This document shows, one piece after another, positions 1-13,059 of a DNA stretch of 64,000 bases (its first letter is position 1; the number at the start of each line of letters is the position of its first letter). Source of the DNA: Emmonsiellopsis sp. PD_33. Taxonomy: Eukaryota > Ascomycota > Eurotiomycetes > Onygenales > Ajellomycetaceae. The position numbers and the translations under genes were made by a program. The stretch spans positions 1 to 64,000 of the forward strand of contig JANTQF010000191.1 in assembly GCA_032988165.1 (NCBI GenBank), written 5' to 3'. The notes under the pieces were generated by a model. The model was not told where the DNA came from and did not search any database. It saw only the letters and a program-made list of their open reading frames with translations.

Positions 1-911
1 CAGTCTCACACAGTCTCCTCCCCACGGTGTTCCGCCTCACGTCGCGCCTCCCCAGACGCCACGCGGGGAGGTGCGCGAAAGCGCACACACACACACACAC
101 ACACCGCCCCCTTTTCTGTGTCACAAGGCAGCGTTGATGATGGATGGAGGGATGGCTTGGCTGACTGACTGACAGAGATGGGCCAAACGGTGGCAAAGGA
201 GGGGGGGATATTGTGTATGAAATCGCGTCATCAGTGTGTCCCATCCACAAATGATTGACATAGATTTTCATGTAGGTCGCAACAAGTTGAAGCTGGCTTC
301 ATTTATTATATTTTTGTGGGCACCAATAGAATAGTTTAACTATTTCCTACCAATGTGAAGAAGATGTGGAATATGAATGGATGAGGTCAGAAACTGCAAA
401 CTACCAAATAGGAAGAGAACATCAAAGATGGATAACTCCTGCTACCTAGCCGCCTATCCCCCCCTCAATGGAGCATCTTGCATCTCCATGTCCATCAAAG
501 CAGAAAAGACACCTGCACCATCCTTGCTTAGTTTTATAGTTCACTGCATTAAAACAAACTTACAGTGGCTGATCCCCCTATTAGCATGCCATTGCCGCCC
601 AGAAAATAAGACAGACGAGAATGACATGCCCCATGGGCCCATACACACCCTGCCCACTAGGGCGGTTCGCTTGGCGGGAAGATACGGAGGAAAATAGATT
701 GATTAGATAGATGCTTTAACCTCTTAAATGACTCTGGAGGGGTCACCGATTCCTTGATTGTAGTTGATCACTCATTGGGCTGATTATATAGTTAGGTAAC
801 TATTAATTATGCATACGTATATTTTGTCTCTTTCACTGTATCCTGCCTCAGAATGTACACTTGTCAGGCTGCATAGGCAGGAGAAATGTTTACTAGCAAC
901 CCGAGACCCAT
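1..911. other. Intergenic DNA with a (CA)n microsatellite
   Basis: This is normal-composition DNA with CpG present, lying downstream of the kinase gene. A short (CA)n run sits at about 84-104. The small open frames here show no recognisable protein character. No gene seen. Confidence 0.6.
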
Positions 912-2445
912 TTACACTGAAGGTTCTTCTTCATTCAGCCAAGGATCATTAAGGAGTTCCCTTGCCGTCTTTCGATCCTCAGGCAGCCAGCTCAGCATCG
1001 ACCGAATAAACTTGAGAAATAGGACCTTATCATTGCCCTCTAATCGCGTCTCGAGGTCTTCGAGGGAAATATCGGGTATCTTCTCATGTTTTCCTGCTTG
1101 CCAGTTGCCTTGAGTTGCAGGGTTAATTCCGCGTTCCGTTCATAGTCAGATAGGTAAGAGAGTTATGGAAGGAAACCGACCATCGGCATCAAAGCACTGT
1201 CCTATCGTCTCACTACGTAACATGAGCTCTTTAGGTGGCGGTCCCAGCAAAGCAACCACCTGAGCCATGTGCTTGAATGGATCGTAATGGCCCTGTTCGT
1301 CCATGATGTTGCCAAACAGGTGCCTTCCCTCGAATAGGTCCCAAACCTATCAGAGAGGCGATATTAGTGTTCCTAAACCATTAAATGTAACGAGGAAGAC
1401 GAGCGCCTATTTACCAGCGTAGCAACATTCCATATATCCACGGAAGCGCCCCAAGGAATCTCAAACGTCACTTCTGGCGCTCTATAAATGTGTGGTTGAA
1501 TAAACGGGCCCGTGTCCTGGTGTGCCTGTCCAATCCTGGCCTCTCCAAAGTCACACAAAGCCAGATACCCCCAGGCATTGTTCTTTGGCATGCCTAGGGA
1601 ACGAGACTTGTAGATTGCACGGGTATCATCTATGATCTTTCTTGGACTTGGATCCTCTAATTCTGAATTTTCAAATGACTCGAGCATAGAATTGTCGTCG
1701 ATGGAAAACATTAGGTTGTCTGCTTTTAGATCTGAGGACGCCACGTCAGTACCTCCTCTATCACTAATGCGATCACAGGGTCGCATACCGGTGTGGATAA
1801 TATGGGCCTCTATATGGAGAAAGTCAAGAACGTTCAGGAGACGCTTCAACACCTCCCGCAGCATAGACACATCTAGAGGTCTGTACTTTTGTATTAGATC
1901 ATGCAAGCTCATATGCATTGGTTGCAGTGCCAGACATTGATGACTACTAGAGGGGCCTGGAATTTCGAATGCGTCGTACAACTCGCGAATACATCCCTGG
2001 CCTGGATGGGATGAGTTGAGTTTGCTCAGATGCTCATAAATATTGAGCTCTGCGCGCCCTTTCTTAGGGAACTTTTTCAACTGAGTTGAAATTTTTAGGG
2101 CCGCATACTTATGTTCTCTGGGCAAGTGTCAGTATGATAGACATGAAGAAAAGCTTCCAGCCCTTTAACCCTTTTCTTATCTGGTGCTTTTGCTTACATC
2201 AAGTCTCAACAAAGCCATACAGTTGAGTAGGTGCCATAACCTAGTTTCCCAACAAGTTGGTACCTTGTGTTAAAGACTTCACCAAGTTGGGCTGGATAGT
2301 ACTGCTCATGCTCATAGAAGGGCAATGCTTCTTCCTCAAAGGCAATGCTAGAATCAATGACAGGGGATGTGATGGAAAAACATCATGGTAGAGATGGTTT
2401 TCTTCGCAAAATAATTCTTCAGCCAAGCTGAAGAAGTAATGACAT
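912..2445 (-). pseudogene. SRPK-like serine/threonine protein kinase, first exon broken by three TGA stops
   Basis: Five exons can be read on the minus strand: 2198-2445, 1789-2117, 1415-1731, 1181-1346 and 912-1108. The introns are 2118-2197, 1732-1788, 1347-1414 and 1109-1180, and the frame is kept across all joins (about 418 codons). Exon 1 encodes the glycine-rich loop (KLGYGTYSTVWLC). The next exons give the AALKI lysine strand, the SRPK-style catalytic loop IIHTDLKADN (formed only after removing intron 1732-1788), CDFGEA, YRAPEV, and the C-terminal segment ending RKTARELLNDPWL. Known SRPK-like kinases phosphorylate Arg/Ser-rich proteins; the substrate here is unknown. Exon 1 has in-frame TGA at 2419-2421, 2383-2385 and 2206-2208, each explicable as CGA (Arg) changed to TGA. 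Exons 2-5 have no lesion. The start at 2445 lies 94 bases from the Copia insertion. The donor GTCGGT at 1180 is unusual. If translation began elsewhere the protein would still lack a normal ATP-binding lobe. Confidence 0.8.
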
Positions 2446-2543
2446 GCTTTTCTTGAATTTGAGATTCTCATTCACCTTAGGGGGGGGGCTTCTGGAAACT
2501 AGAGTTTCCCTCAATGAGGTTCCTTTGGGTCAGTCTGAGGTTG

Positions 2544-2848
2544 TATGAATGGAATTGACATAGTTATTCATGAGGATTGAGATGATTGATTAATTAAGCT
2601 ATGTACATTCTTGACCACTATTTATATGGCTCAGATCTTTAATAGTTCAAGATAATGAAAATAGAAAAGGCCATATAATTATATAGGGAAAATCATACAA
2701 ATAACTGAAAACTATCTAATTTCCAAAAGATAAGAAAATACCAAAAGGATCAAATAAATAAATGTAACCATGGAAGTTGAGCATGGTAAATTAATTTGAT
2801 GATGATGTTAAGGCCATTGATATAGTGAATATAATATGGAATCTCACA
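2544..2848 (-). repeat. 3' LTR of the Copia element
   Basis: This 305-base LTR matches 19428-19732 along its whole length. On the minus strand it begins TGTGAGATTCC. The internal side just beyond 2848 reads GAGAGGGTA on the minus strand, a plausible polypurine tract. The plus-strand left end reads TATGAA, which could be TGTGAA changed by one transition. Confidence 0.9.
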
Positions 2849-4609
2849 TACCCTCTCAGTGAATGGTAGAGGTATTTGGTGAAAAATCAAAATCAAAAAA
2901 AAAATCAATATAGTTTTGTGCTTATATCCATCAAGTTGATGAGACAGCAGAATGTCTCATGAGTAGAATAAATTAATAATTTAGTGAAGTCATCCACAGG
3001 CATCTCTTTCATTTCTATCTATCTAATTAATAGGTGGCATTCTTAGACCTCCTGATGAAGCCAGTAATTATGAATGTTAATATAATGAAGCTTCATCACT
3101 ATTCAGAGAGAATCCTTCTGGAGTAACCATATCATCTAAGTGTTATCATTATAGATAATCAATTCATATTGGAGGTTAAATCCTATTTGTTTGAAGAGTT
3201 TCCTCTACTAGTAGGCCTCATGAGTAATAATAGATATAGCAAGTAATTTAGATTCAATGAAAGATATACTCATAGTTCATTGTTTGATAGACTTTCAGTT
3301 AATTATGCCTCTAAAAAGTATAAACATCATCTTATAAGTACTCTGTCAGGTAGCAACATCATCAGTAAATGTAGCATCCATGTGGACATGAAACACCAGT
3401 TTGTCATCAGTTAGAGTGCTGTATTCAATCATCAGATGGCAAGTTTGATATTTATAAGTAATAAGATAGTTAATGAGATTGCTATGCTCAAGGCCAGGCT
3501 AAACCATGTGGTTCACCAGAGCACTCATAGCATATGCAAGATTGGGCTGAGTACTAATAGAAGAATAAATAATAGATTCTATTTTATATTAATAATTATA
3601 AATCTACTGTAGAGTCAGTAAGCTATCATAAGGAAGCATCAGTTTAGTTAGTAAGAGTATATGATAGAGTCTGCAACATTCAACACTAAATTTCACAGCT
3701 ATTTTAGTCATATAGCTGTCCTGGCACAATCAGAGTTTCTTAGTGGTATAATCTTAGAGAACTTAAATTCTTAAAAACCATTGAAGCTCTCTTATATTCC
3801 TAAGTTCATAGATCTTCATTAATGCTTCTATAAAGTTAATAAAGGCTGTCTTATTCCTTCTATGATATAAGATGATAATGTCATCAATATAGAAAAATAT
3901 TGTAAGGTCTAGCCCTACAAACAGACACAGTTCTTCAGGCACCTGGGTTAAACCTAGCTTTTTCAAAGTCTTTTTCAGTTCCTCATTTCACAGTAGGGGA
4001 GATTCAGGAAGTTCATATAGGATCCTGAGGAGAAGTAAAAGTTAGCTGGGAAGTTCATATTCAGGAGGTAATTTAACATAGATCTCACTATCTATCATTG
4101 CATTTAGAAAGGCATTAACTGCATCATATTAGTATGTTTTGAGGTCAAACACAGTAGTAATGGCCATAAGAAGTCAAAAAACCTTCAGTGTAAGGGTTGT
4201 GAATCTCATCTCTACTATGTCATTTTTCCATAGATTTCTATATATAACAATGTAGGCCTTAAACTTCATAATAAGGCCATTAATATTAAATTTATAAGTA
4301 AATACCTATTTGAGAGATAAGGCCTTCTATTTTACAAGTCATTCAGATATGAGTCTTTAACACTATTTTTACTTGAGAGTATCATATTTAATCTGCACAG
4401 CTTTTCACCATTCTTCTCTAAATTCATGTTTCATAGTGGACTTCCAATCACATGGTGGAGTAGGTAATTGGTTGTAATGAAAACAGTGAGGTAGAGATTC
4501 ATATATTTTCACAGTTATAAATGTAGTATAGAACTCTAAAGTATTATCTAAATTATTTAAGGTAGTAATATAGTTAGTATAATCTAGGTTAGATTTTCAG
4601 AATCTGCAT
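2849..4609 (-). pseudogene. Copia reverse transcriptase / RNase H relic
   Basis: Minus-strand translation around 3763-4000 gives a Ty1/Copia reverse transcriptase core: SPLL, stop, NEEL, then LGLTQVPEELCLFV and FFYIDDIIILYH, ending in ELQWFLRI. The catalytic YIDD is at about 3880-3891. One stop falls where Copia enzymes have Trp (SPLLWN), consistent with TGG to TGA. The rest of the segment down to the 3' LTR should be RNase H but is too degraded to read well. Confidence 0.85.
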
Positions 4610-4617
4610 CTAGAGAG
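4610..4617. repeat. Left 8-base target duplication of the hAT element
   Basis: CTAGAGAG occurs here and again at 16371-16378, exactly flanking the inserted element. Eight bases is the hAT superfamily length. Confidence 0.88.
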
Positions 4618-7458
4618 TGATGTTGTTTTTTTTTAGGTTTGGGTTGAAAAAGTGTCTCTGCAGCCTGCCCAAATGGGTTGGCAGGTTGGGTAGGTTGAGT
4701 TAAACCTGAAAAGTTAGATTAGTAGGTTAGTAGAGGGCAACCTGTCTGACCCACTGTGGGTTACCAGAAATAGCTAGTGCTGATTTGATCACTAAATTTA
4801 CCTGATATAGACATTTATACCTGCATATTTGAAAGTATATATATATAATATCATTAAGTATGAGTTGATACAGACATGTTCACCATGATTCAGTAAAATA
4901 TAGATGAAAATAAACATTCTTTAATTCAATCAAAGTTCAATTATAACTATCTATAAGTAATAGAAAATAATATGTTATCCTCAAATCCTTAAATCTAGTT
5001 ACAATGCTAACCCACCTAATCCTCAGTTAATAATTCCTCATCCAAACTGATATCATACTCAGTTAATACTCCATCTGAATAAGAATATAAATCTAATTGA
5101 GCTAAAATGACTCCTTACATCCTATTTAAAGAAACACCCTATTTACCCTCTTTTTGTAATTCCTTCAGTCATCCTTTAGGTCCATCATCAGCTGGGGCAT
5201 CATCAGCTGGGGACACTAGGTGAAATCTCACCAGTTATTTAACTGTACCTGCTAGTGAGAGGAGGTTCACCCACTCTATAATATCCCATCTGACTGGAGA
5301 CATTAACTGAGGTTCATCCATATCATATCATTTTGTGTGTGGAATGACAAATAGAAAGGTGCCATTATAATTAGATTACAGAAAATAATATGCCTCCTCA
5401 GCAACCTAATAAATACTCTTTATAATATCTATAGAATTGGTGAAAGCAACTCCATCCTCCACTTGCTTCTAAAACTCATAATAATTTTCAAATTGTGAAT
5501 AATGATCTGAAAGCTTTATTTCAAGCTAATAGTAGAATTAAGGAAAGTATTCCTTCAGTTACAATCAGAAATAATAAGGTATGTTATGTGGAGAAATGAA
5601 CTTAAATGAGGAATTTATATCAGCATGAGAATTAATATTATACATTAGTATTCTCAATCTATAATAAGTATAAGCAATGAGTAACATACTTTCATATTGA
5701 TGAATAGCCCTCTTCAGGTCCAAGAAGTAGGTGGCTTGAAATGAGAGAGCTAATATGAGAATAATGTTGAGCTTGATAGACTAATAGTAGAAATATAGAA
5801 GCTCCTAATGAATCTAGTAAGACTTGCAATTAAGATCACAACCATGATCTATTCCTATTAGTAATAATATTATATTATAAGTGAATGAAGAAGTACCTTT
5901 AGTATTAGCCTTTAACATGTAATTGTAGAGATGATGATGAAAGTACTTCTTATTAGTAGAAAAATCTCCTTGAGAAGATGATGGCTGGGGCAGATGTCTA
6001 CTATTACTAGCTATAATTACAGGCTGAGGTGAGTGTCTATTATTACTAGTTATAATTGCAGGCTGGAGTGGGTGTCTGCTATCACTGATTATAATTACAG
6101 GCTGAGGTGGGTGTCTATCATTGCTGATCACAGTCACAGGCTGAGGTGGGTATCCACTGTTGCCAGTTATAGTTATAGACTGGGGTAAATATTCACTGTT
6201 GATAGAGATAGTTACAGAATGAAATGTAAACTTCATAATAATAGAGATAAACTAAATTAAAAGATAGGATCAAAAGATGTAGATGGAGTTCATTAATTCT
6301 AGAGAAGAAAAGTAGGTATTTAATCATATAGATAGATATTCAAGATTTCAATGCAGACTGGGGAAGAAAGGGTGCTAAGTGAGCCATGCATTACATATAA
6401 TTATTACTCTAGAAGAATATAAAGGATCATCACAATGAGCTTTAGTTGATTATGTGGCATGCAAGCTACATCCAGAAATATACACTATACTATAATATTA
6501 AGCTATCTCATAATAAAGGTATAATCCTCAGGCATTCATTCACAAACTTCAAGGAATAATGAAAGACCTTTAATGCAGTAACCTATATTAAACTTTAATT
6601 CAAACTAATAAAGTGTGATTATGCATGAGAGGTATGTAGCATACTAAGATAATATATGAAAATCTAATATATATAATTCTAACTTAAGTTTAACAGTAAA
6701 TCCTTATGAAATTAAAGTATAATAATTAGCTACATCAATTTCCATTTTCTTACTCCCTCCTCCAAATTAACCTATACCTATAATGATAGATAGTCTAAAC
6801 TTTCCCTGATTATTCTATAAATTACTTTTAATCTATCTAAAGAATAGCCCTCTCTTTCTTCTCTATACTCATCTCTGTTCCAAATAAATCCATCATTGTC
6901 TTTGGAATTATAGTCTGATTGGTGGAACTCCTTATTGGAAGACTCATGTGATGCTGGATATTCCTCTGGTGGAAGATATAACTCTATAGCTGTCTCTTAA
7001 ATTACCTTCCTCTACTCTACTTTATTATATATGTTTAGAGACATGAATATTGGTCCATTCATACTATATCAACTGGGATAATTAATATAGAATGAAAGGT
7101 TGACATCAGGAAAGATTCATAGAAACTTAAGTGCTTTCTTACCAATCTAACAAATAGTGTTCATTATAATAGCATAGTTTTAAAAAGCTCTCTCATAGCC
7201 TATTTACTCTCTAAGCTAATAAAACTTGAGAAACATATTATAACCCTCTCTAACTATATGTTCAAGAGAATAGCAGAAGTCCAAAAAGTATTCATGCAGC
7301 TGTAAATTAAGTAAATGTAGCTGTAAAATATAATATACAGATAGAAATAGTAAATTAGGTGAAGAGTTTACCTCTACTCAACATATTAGTAATCACATTC
7401 AATAACAGTAGAATCTAAAGAGAAACTAACCTTCATAGCCAAGAATGTATGTCTTAAG

Positions 7459-7826
7459 TAGTGTTGTTTTTTTTCAGGTTCAGGTTGAAAAACCACCTCA
7501 GGTGCCCACCTGAATGGGTTATCAGGTTGGGGGGGGTCAACCTGAAAAGCCTGTTGCAGGTTGGCACTAGTCCCAAATAGGCTTAGCACCAACCATATTA
7601 GACTTAGCGCGTTCCAAATCTGGATTAGCGCGCCAAGGCCTGAGTCCACTAACCGCATTGGGATTGCACTAAGCCTAATATGGCCGGCACTAAGCCTATT
7701 TGGGACTAGTACCAACTCATCAGGTTTGAAAAAGCCCATCAGGTTTGGCACCTTGGGCCCAACATAGGGCTTTTTTCTTTTTAGATTTAAAACTCAGCAG
7801 GTTCACAGGTCAGATTTACAACATTA
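7459..7826. mobile_element. Fold-back hAT-like MITE nested in the hAT element
   Basis: This 368-base element has ends TAGTGTTGT... and ...ACAACATTA (inverted, one transition apart). It is flanked by GTCTTAAG (7451-7458) and ATCTTAAG (7827-7834), an 8-base duplication with one G/A difference. Inside, CTAGTCCCAAATAGGCTTAG near 7567 is repeated in inverse orientation near 7690-7710, so a strand can fold on itself. It keeps several CpG (GCGCG twice, CCGC, GCCGGC), unlike everything around it. Its short open frames are by-products of the inverted repeat. Its terminal 100 bases resemble those of the host hAT element, which could mobilise it. Confidence 0.86.
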
Positions 7827-9099
7827 ATCTTAAGGTTATAAGTATACTTCATTTATCTATACAGGGCAAATATAAGAACAGTGTTCAGCTCAGTAGTCTA
7901 ATAGTATTAGTATAGAATCTCCTATTTAACTATATAAGCTTTACAGTTAAAACTACAATTATATTCTAAACTCTTATTAGCAAGAAATATTACAGGATAA
8001 GTAGATGATATATATAATACCTTTCATATTAGTATTTCATGTGGAGATAAAGAGTTGATGATGAAATTACTTCTCATTGATTGCATAATCTTCATACTAA
8101 TATGAAGGATGAGGTAGGAAATCCATATTAGAAGATGTGACTGATGAATGTATAGTAGATAGTATTTCTATTAAGAAAGAAGATGAATTAAGAGGGACTA
8201 GCATTTCAGTTAAGATAGAGAATGAATGGATGATAGATCATAATAGATGTAGTAGGAAAATGTGGTGTTATTTAACTTCCACAGATAAACCTGGGAAATT
8301 CCAATTAAGACTGAAAGCCTAATACTTTAATAAATTAAAATAGAATGTAATAATGAACTTTAGTTCTTTATGTAATCTACAAGCTATAGAGATGAAACCA
8401 GTCTTTATTATGAGATCTTTCTTGAGGGTGCTTGAAAGATTGCAGATTGTAATTAATAAAGAGATGTGTTAAAAATTATAACTAATAAATTAAACTTCTA
8501 TTTAAAGTAATAAAATGTAATTATGCATGGGATCTACCATATTCCAGGAGCATGCAGAGTTAACCAATAAAACAAATATAATAAATATAATAATAGTGAC
8601 TGTTCAATGCAGTCTTTAAATATCTTTATCTCAAAGATTATAAGTAAATCCTACAGGCAGAGCATGACATTATCTTAAAAAACCTTTTATGAATAAATGT
8701 TACATCACACAACTAATATGAATCAAGATATTTCCATAAAGGAGAATAATATGCATTATTATTATCATAATTAATTCTGATTGAGTAACCTTCATTACAT
8801 TCATAAATATATATATATATCTAGATTGTTGTTCTCTAATCACATAATAAAGCTATTAGTAAATGTGTTCTTCAATGCAAATACAAATTAAACATCAAAG
8901 AATCTAAGTTCAATAATGAAATCTATCATAATAAAGAATGATTCCACAGTTAAACACATTATATTCTTTACCCTATGTAAAAGACATTAATAACCAGGCA
9001 ATAATGCCACTTTATTGATGATATTTACCCCACTAGTTATTTCAATGATAACACACATACTAATTTAAGGAGTAAACTGCACCAGAATATGAATCACAA

Positions 9100-12000
9100 C
9101 AAGTAAGCTAGTTAGATATAAGGTAGGCTCAACATCTTCCTCTTTTGATTTTCTTTTCCTTAGCAATCTATCTTATTTATTTACTCTACCCCTCTTGTTT
9201 TTCTTGTCTGTTCTGATTTGATAATTCAACTGAGTTCAACTCTCTAATTGCTGATTCTAGGTAAGTCTAAAATTCAACTTTAGTTCTATTTTTATACTCC
9301 TTAGAATCTACAATACTGAGGTTTAATTTTGATTGGATTTAGTCTCTACCCTTTTATAATAGTACAGCCAAGTGCTGTAGATGATATAGCTGCAAATAAT
9401 TTATAGGCCTCATCTGCAAGTAGTAACTCTAATAGCTCTTCTAAATCCAAATAATTAATGAATGATAATGGAGCATGTAATGATCATCATGTTGATTATA
9501 AACTGACCATACTATTTATTAGTAATAATCAATAAGATTCTAATATTAATAATATTCCAGTTAATTATAACAAAATCTTCATTGAGTTTGCACTTCTAGA
9601 AATGATAATTGTTGACATTTAGAGTTTGAATCTGAAATGACTGGGAACAGTGTAGAACTACAATATATTCAAAGAATACATCACCAAATTAATTACCTTC
9701 TTTCACAAAAAGGATATTAACTAGTATGGGGTCAATACCTATCTTAAGGCTTTAATTTAATGTGCTAATTTTGATGCTCTTGTCAAGCAATTCATCAAGA
9801 AGAATGGCAGTAATATCAGAAGACAAGCAGTCAATCAAATTAAAACTATTATTACTTGTAACCTCAAGTAGATAGTATATCTCAATCTCCCAGTTTTGAT
9901 TAATTAGAACTCTCTAATGTTAGAGGCTGAATAATATTATTACTATATGTTGATTCAGCACAATGATAAGGTCAGGCTGGTCAGCACACCTGATGCATCA
10001 GTCTCAGATAATGTAAGTTTCTCTTCCTTATAAATATTAAACTTTAGTTGAATACTGATACAGCTCAATTCAGACATATCTTTAGTATTGTAAATTCTAT
10101 GATGCTCAAATTCTATATAGCAATCAGAATGTACTGGACTCTCTCAGAGCTAATAAATATGATGTATATTAACTAAGTTCTAATAGTGATAGTTTCCAGA
10201 TGATTACTCTCAGCCTTGAGGCCAAGAATATCAATGAACAAAGTAAACTACTGAAGAATGAAATTACTCTTACTTGCTGAATCATAACTACATTTAGAAT
10301 AAATATTAATAATAGTAGGTATTGAATAACAGTTTTGTGAAATGATAATTTGCATCTAGCCTTTACAGATTATGTTGCATCTTTATATGGATGGAAAACT
10401 TTCTCAATCACTACTATAAATAAAATTATAGGATGTAAGATGGATCAGGTTAGTTACATTCAAAGGTTTTCATCACATACTTAAATATTAATATTAAACT
10501 TAAGTTAGTTTTAGAATTTCATCTTCAAGTGCCATATGCATTTCTTAACTCTCTTATTTGGCAATTATCTTTCAAAGATCAATAAATCAGACCTACTCCA
10601 ACTAATATCCTTTAATTTGCTACTTTATGATGACAATCTTCATTCTCTGTTCTTTCCAGATGTTAGCAATGTAATGGCCCACATTCTCAAGGGAAAATTA
10701 ATGGTCAAGGATAAATATTTCATGAGTGAAGAAGAAGGGCACTGTTTACTATAAATAAGACTGGCTTTTATGTGGTGCAATAAACAGTATACAACACATT
10801 ATCCTGGTTTTCTAAGCTGTGTTCTAAATGAATAATATTAGTAAATATTTATAAAGATTCAATAGGTATCTCATGAGATCAATAATGTCCAGATGTGGCC
10901 TTTAATCCTTCAGACACTCAATCTGATTGTAAATCCCCTTCAGAAGTTATTACCCTATATTATGTTTTTTATCATCTTTAATTGGACTGTGCTAGCTAAT
11001 TCATCCCACAAGTATCATTCTTTCCAGTGGCTGAATGCAATTTCAACAATCCTTAATAATGATAATAGTAAGATATATGAGAGAGCTATGAGTCTCATTA
11101 CAGCATTCTAGATGTATATTTCCACCTCAAATAATGCATTCTCTATGCCAGTTTTCTGCAACCAGATAAGTAAAGTTAAACTTAAGTTTGATTTCAGCAT
11201 GTTAACATTCACAGTTCAAACTGCTCTCTAGCTGTATTATTAACTCTAATTATGAGACTAATAGTAATGAGATAATTGCATACCAGTTAAAGTTTACTCA
11301 ATCTTATTGGAGGCAGTTGATTCTGATCTATAAGAAGCACCAGATGTTGCTATTTATGAGCTATATGAATGTATTTAATAGTATTAATAAGCTTGTAAGT
11401 CTCTCTGCTAATTAACATTATTTCTTTCACTTTCTAACCAATAATCTAGAATGAGATGAAATTGACTACCTTATAGAGTATTCAGATTGTAGATTCACAG
11501 ATTATAAATAACTATGAGTTAAACAAATATAAATAGCTAATCAACCTTAGGGTTAAAGAGCAACTCTACAGTAAGAGTGCTGTTTTTAGGGCTATTTTCC
11601 AATATCATTACCTCAAGTAGCTGCTGATCAACACTCTATGTTATGAATTCTTCCCTGTAGTACATACTAAGAGCTATTAGGCTTTACTCTTTACTTCTCA
11701 GGTAAACTCTTTATCCACCTACTATTATTAATATTAAACTTTAGTTAATTTAACTTGATTATTATAGTTACTAACTTGATTCAAAACAGCTACAACTAGA
11801 TTCTGCATGAGAGGATGTTCTGCAATACAGAGCTATCATTTCAAATGCTAGATGATAATATATCTTAGAAAATATAGCTAAAGATCTAGTATAGTTTACT
11901 TTTAATTATCATACAGTTCAACACATCATTGAAGGTTGTATGAGAGTGGAGCTATTACTCCTTGATGAAAGCCAGTTACATTCAGAGAAAATCCAAGATA

Positions 12001-12371
12001 ACCCTGAGTTACTCATCAAGTTAAGAAGATATGTAGAGACACTAGAGGAGGTTCCCAGATACAGCCTTCTGAAGTGATGTGACCTCAGCAAGAAGATCTC
12101 CACTAAGAAGGCAAAGAAGGCTAATAATGATATGACTGAGAAACCTACTACCTCTCCTCAGAAAAAGCAAAAGAAATTACAGAGTAAGCCTAAGAATAAT
12201 GAGCCTGTCTTGAATGAAGTAGAATCAGCACAGAATGAAATGAGAAGTTCTGTACTTACCACTACTTCTATATTAATAAAGAAGGATGAAGAGGCTAAAA
12301 AGGCTAAAGTATCTAAAGAGGCTAAAGCACCTAAGAGTAACACTGCAACATGTAAGGCTCCTGCATGAGGT
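9100..12371 (+). pseudogene. Degraded second ORF region inside the hAT element, function unknown
   Basis: Between the MITE and the transposase, plus-strand frames show open blocks that read like protein: near 9,660-9,900 (with YGVNTYLKA and FDALVKQFIKKNGSN between stops), 10536-10754, 10893-11111 and 11,918-12,368. The last block ends in a Lys-rich tail (SPQKKQKKLQSKPKNN...). Stops such as TAA between ALI and CANFD are compatible with lost CAA codons. I do not recognise the family. It could be an accessory protein of the transposon or a captured host gene. The exact start, introns and whether this is one gene cannot be resolved. Confidence 0.45.
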
Positions 12372-13059
12372 GTGAAGAATTAATGCAGTTTATCAAGTTA
12401 TTTACTTCTTTATTTATTTTTAATATGATAGGCTGGGCTTGCAGAATGAATAGTTCAGTTATCTTTAATAGCTAAGTGTATGATTTTATAGGATATAGGA
12501 AGGTGTATTTGAAGGTTATTAGTATTATTTGTCTTTACTTTTTTACATTCACCTGAATTGAACTTTAATTCAATGTTGATCATATTAATCAGTGATTTAA
12601 TATGTTATTCTCTGTAGAAGGATTGGATGTTCATAGGATGATCTGATTGTGTACTCTTTCTAGTTAGTTAAATTAATTGAACTAATATTTTATTTCTTTT
12701 TCTTCTTGATTTAGTACCATTAACAGGGAGGCTTCTATTAATGGCTATTCATCTGGTTTTAAATCAGCTATTAGTAACTGGAGATGACCTGACATATCTA
12801 TTCATGCTAGTATACATGATACTCTTTCTCTTTCTGTAGTTTTCTCTTTTCCATTTTTTTTTTCAACCTGAGAAAAAAATGAAATCACATAAATATTCAG
12901 TAATCCCTATCTCTTAAATATATTAATTCAACTTAAGTTCAATTATCTCTCATTCTCAGTCTGTAACTATCTACTCATTTAATTACATTTATCTTTCTCA
13001 TCTGAAAGTTTATTAGTTCATCCTTTATCATACCTTCATCTATCATATCATTCAGCTCT

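Noticed and set aside
84..104. Short CA repeats considered as part of a CRISPR-like or regulatory array
   Set aside because: A simple dinucleotide microsatellite; no spacer structure, and CRISPR is not expected in a fungus.
886..1113. Plus-strand 75-codon frame
   Set aside because: Antisense of the last exon of the kinase gene.
7386..7767. Open frames of 121 and 68 codons on opposite strands within the MITE
   Set aside because: They mirror each other because of the inverted repeat and have no protein motif.
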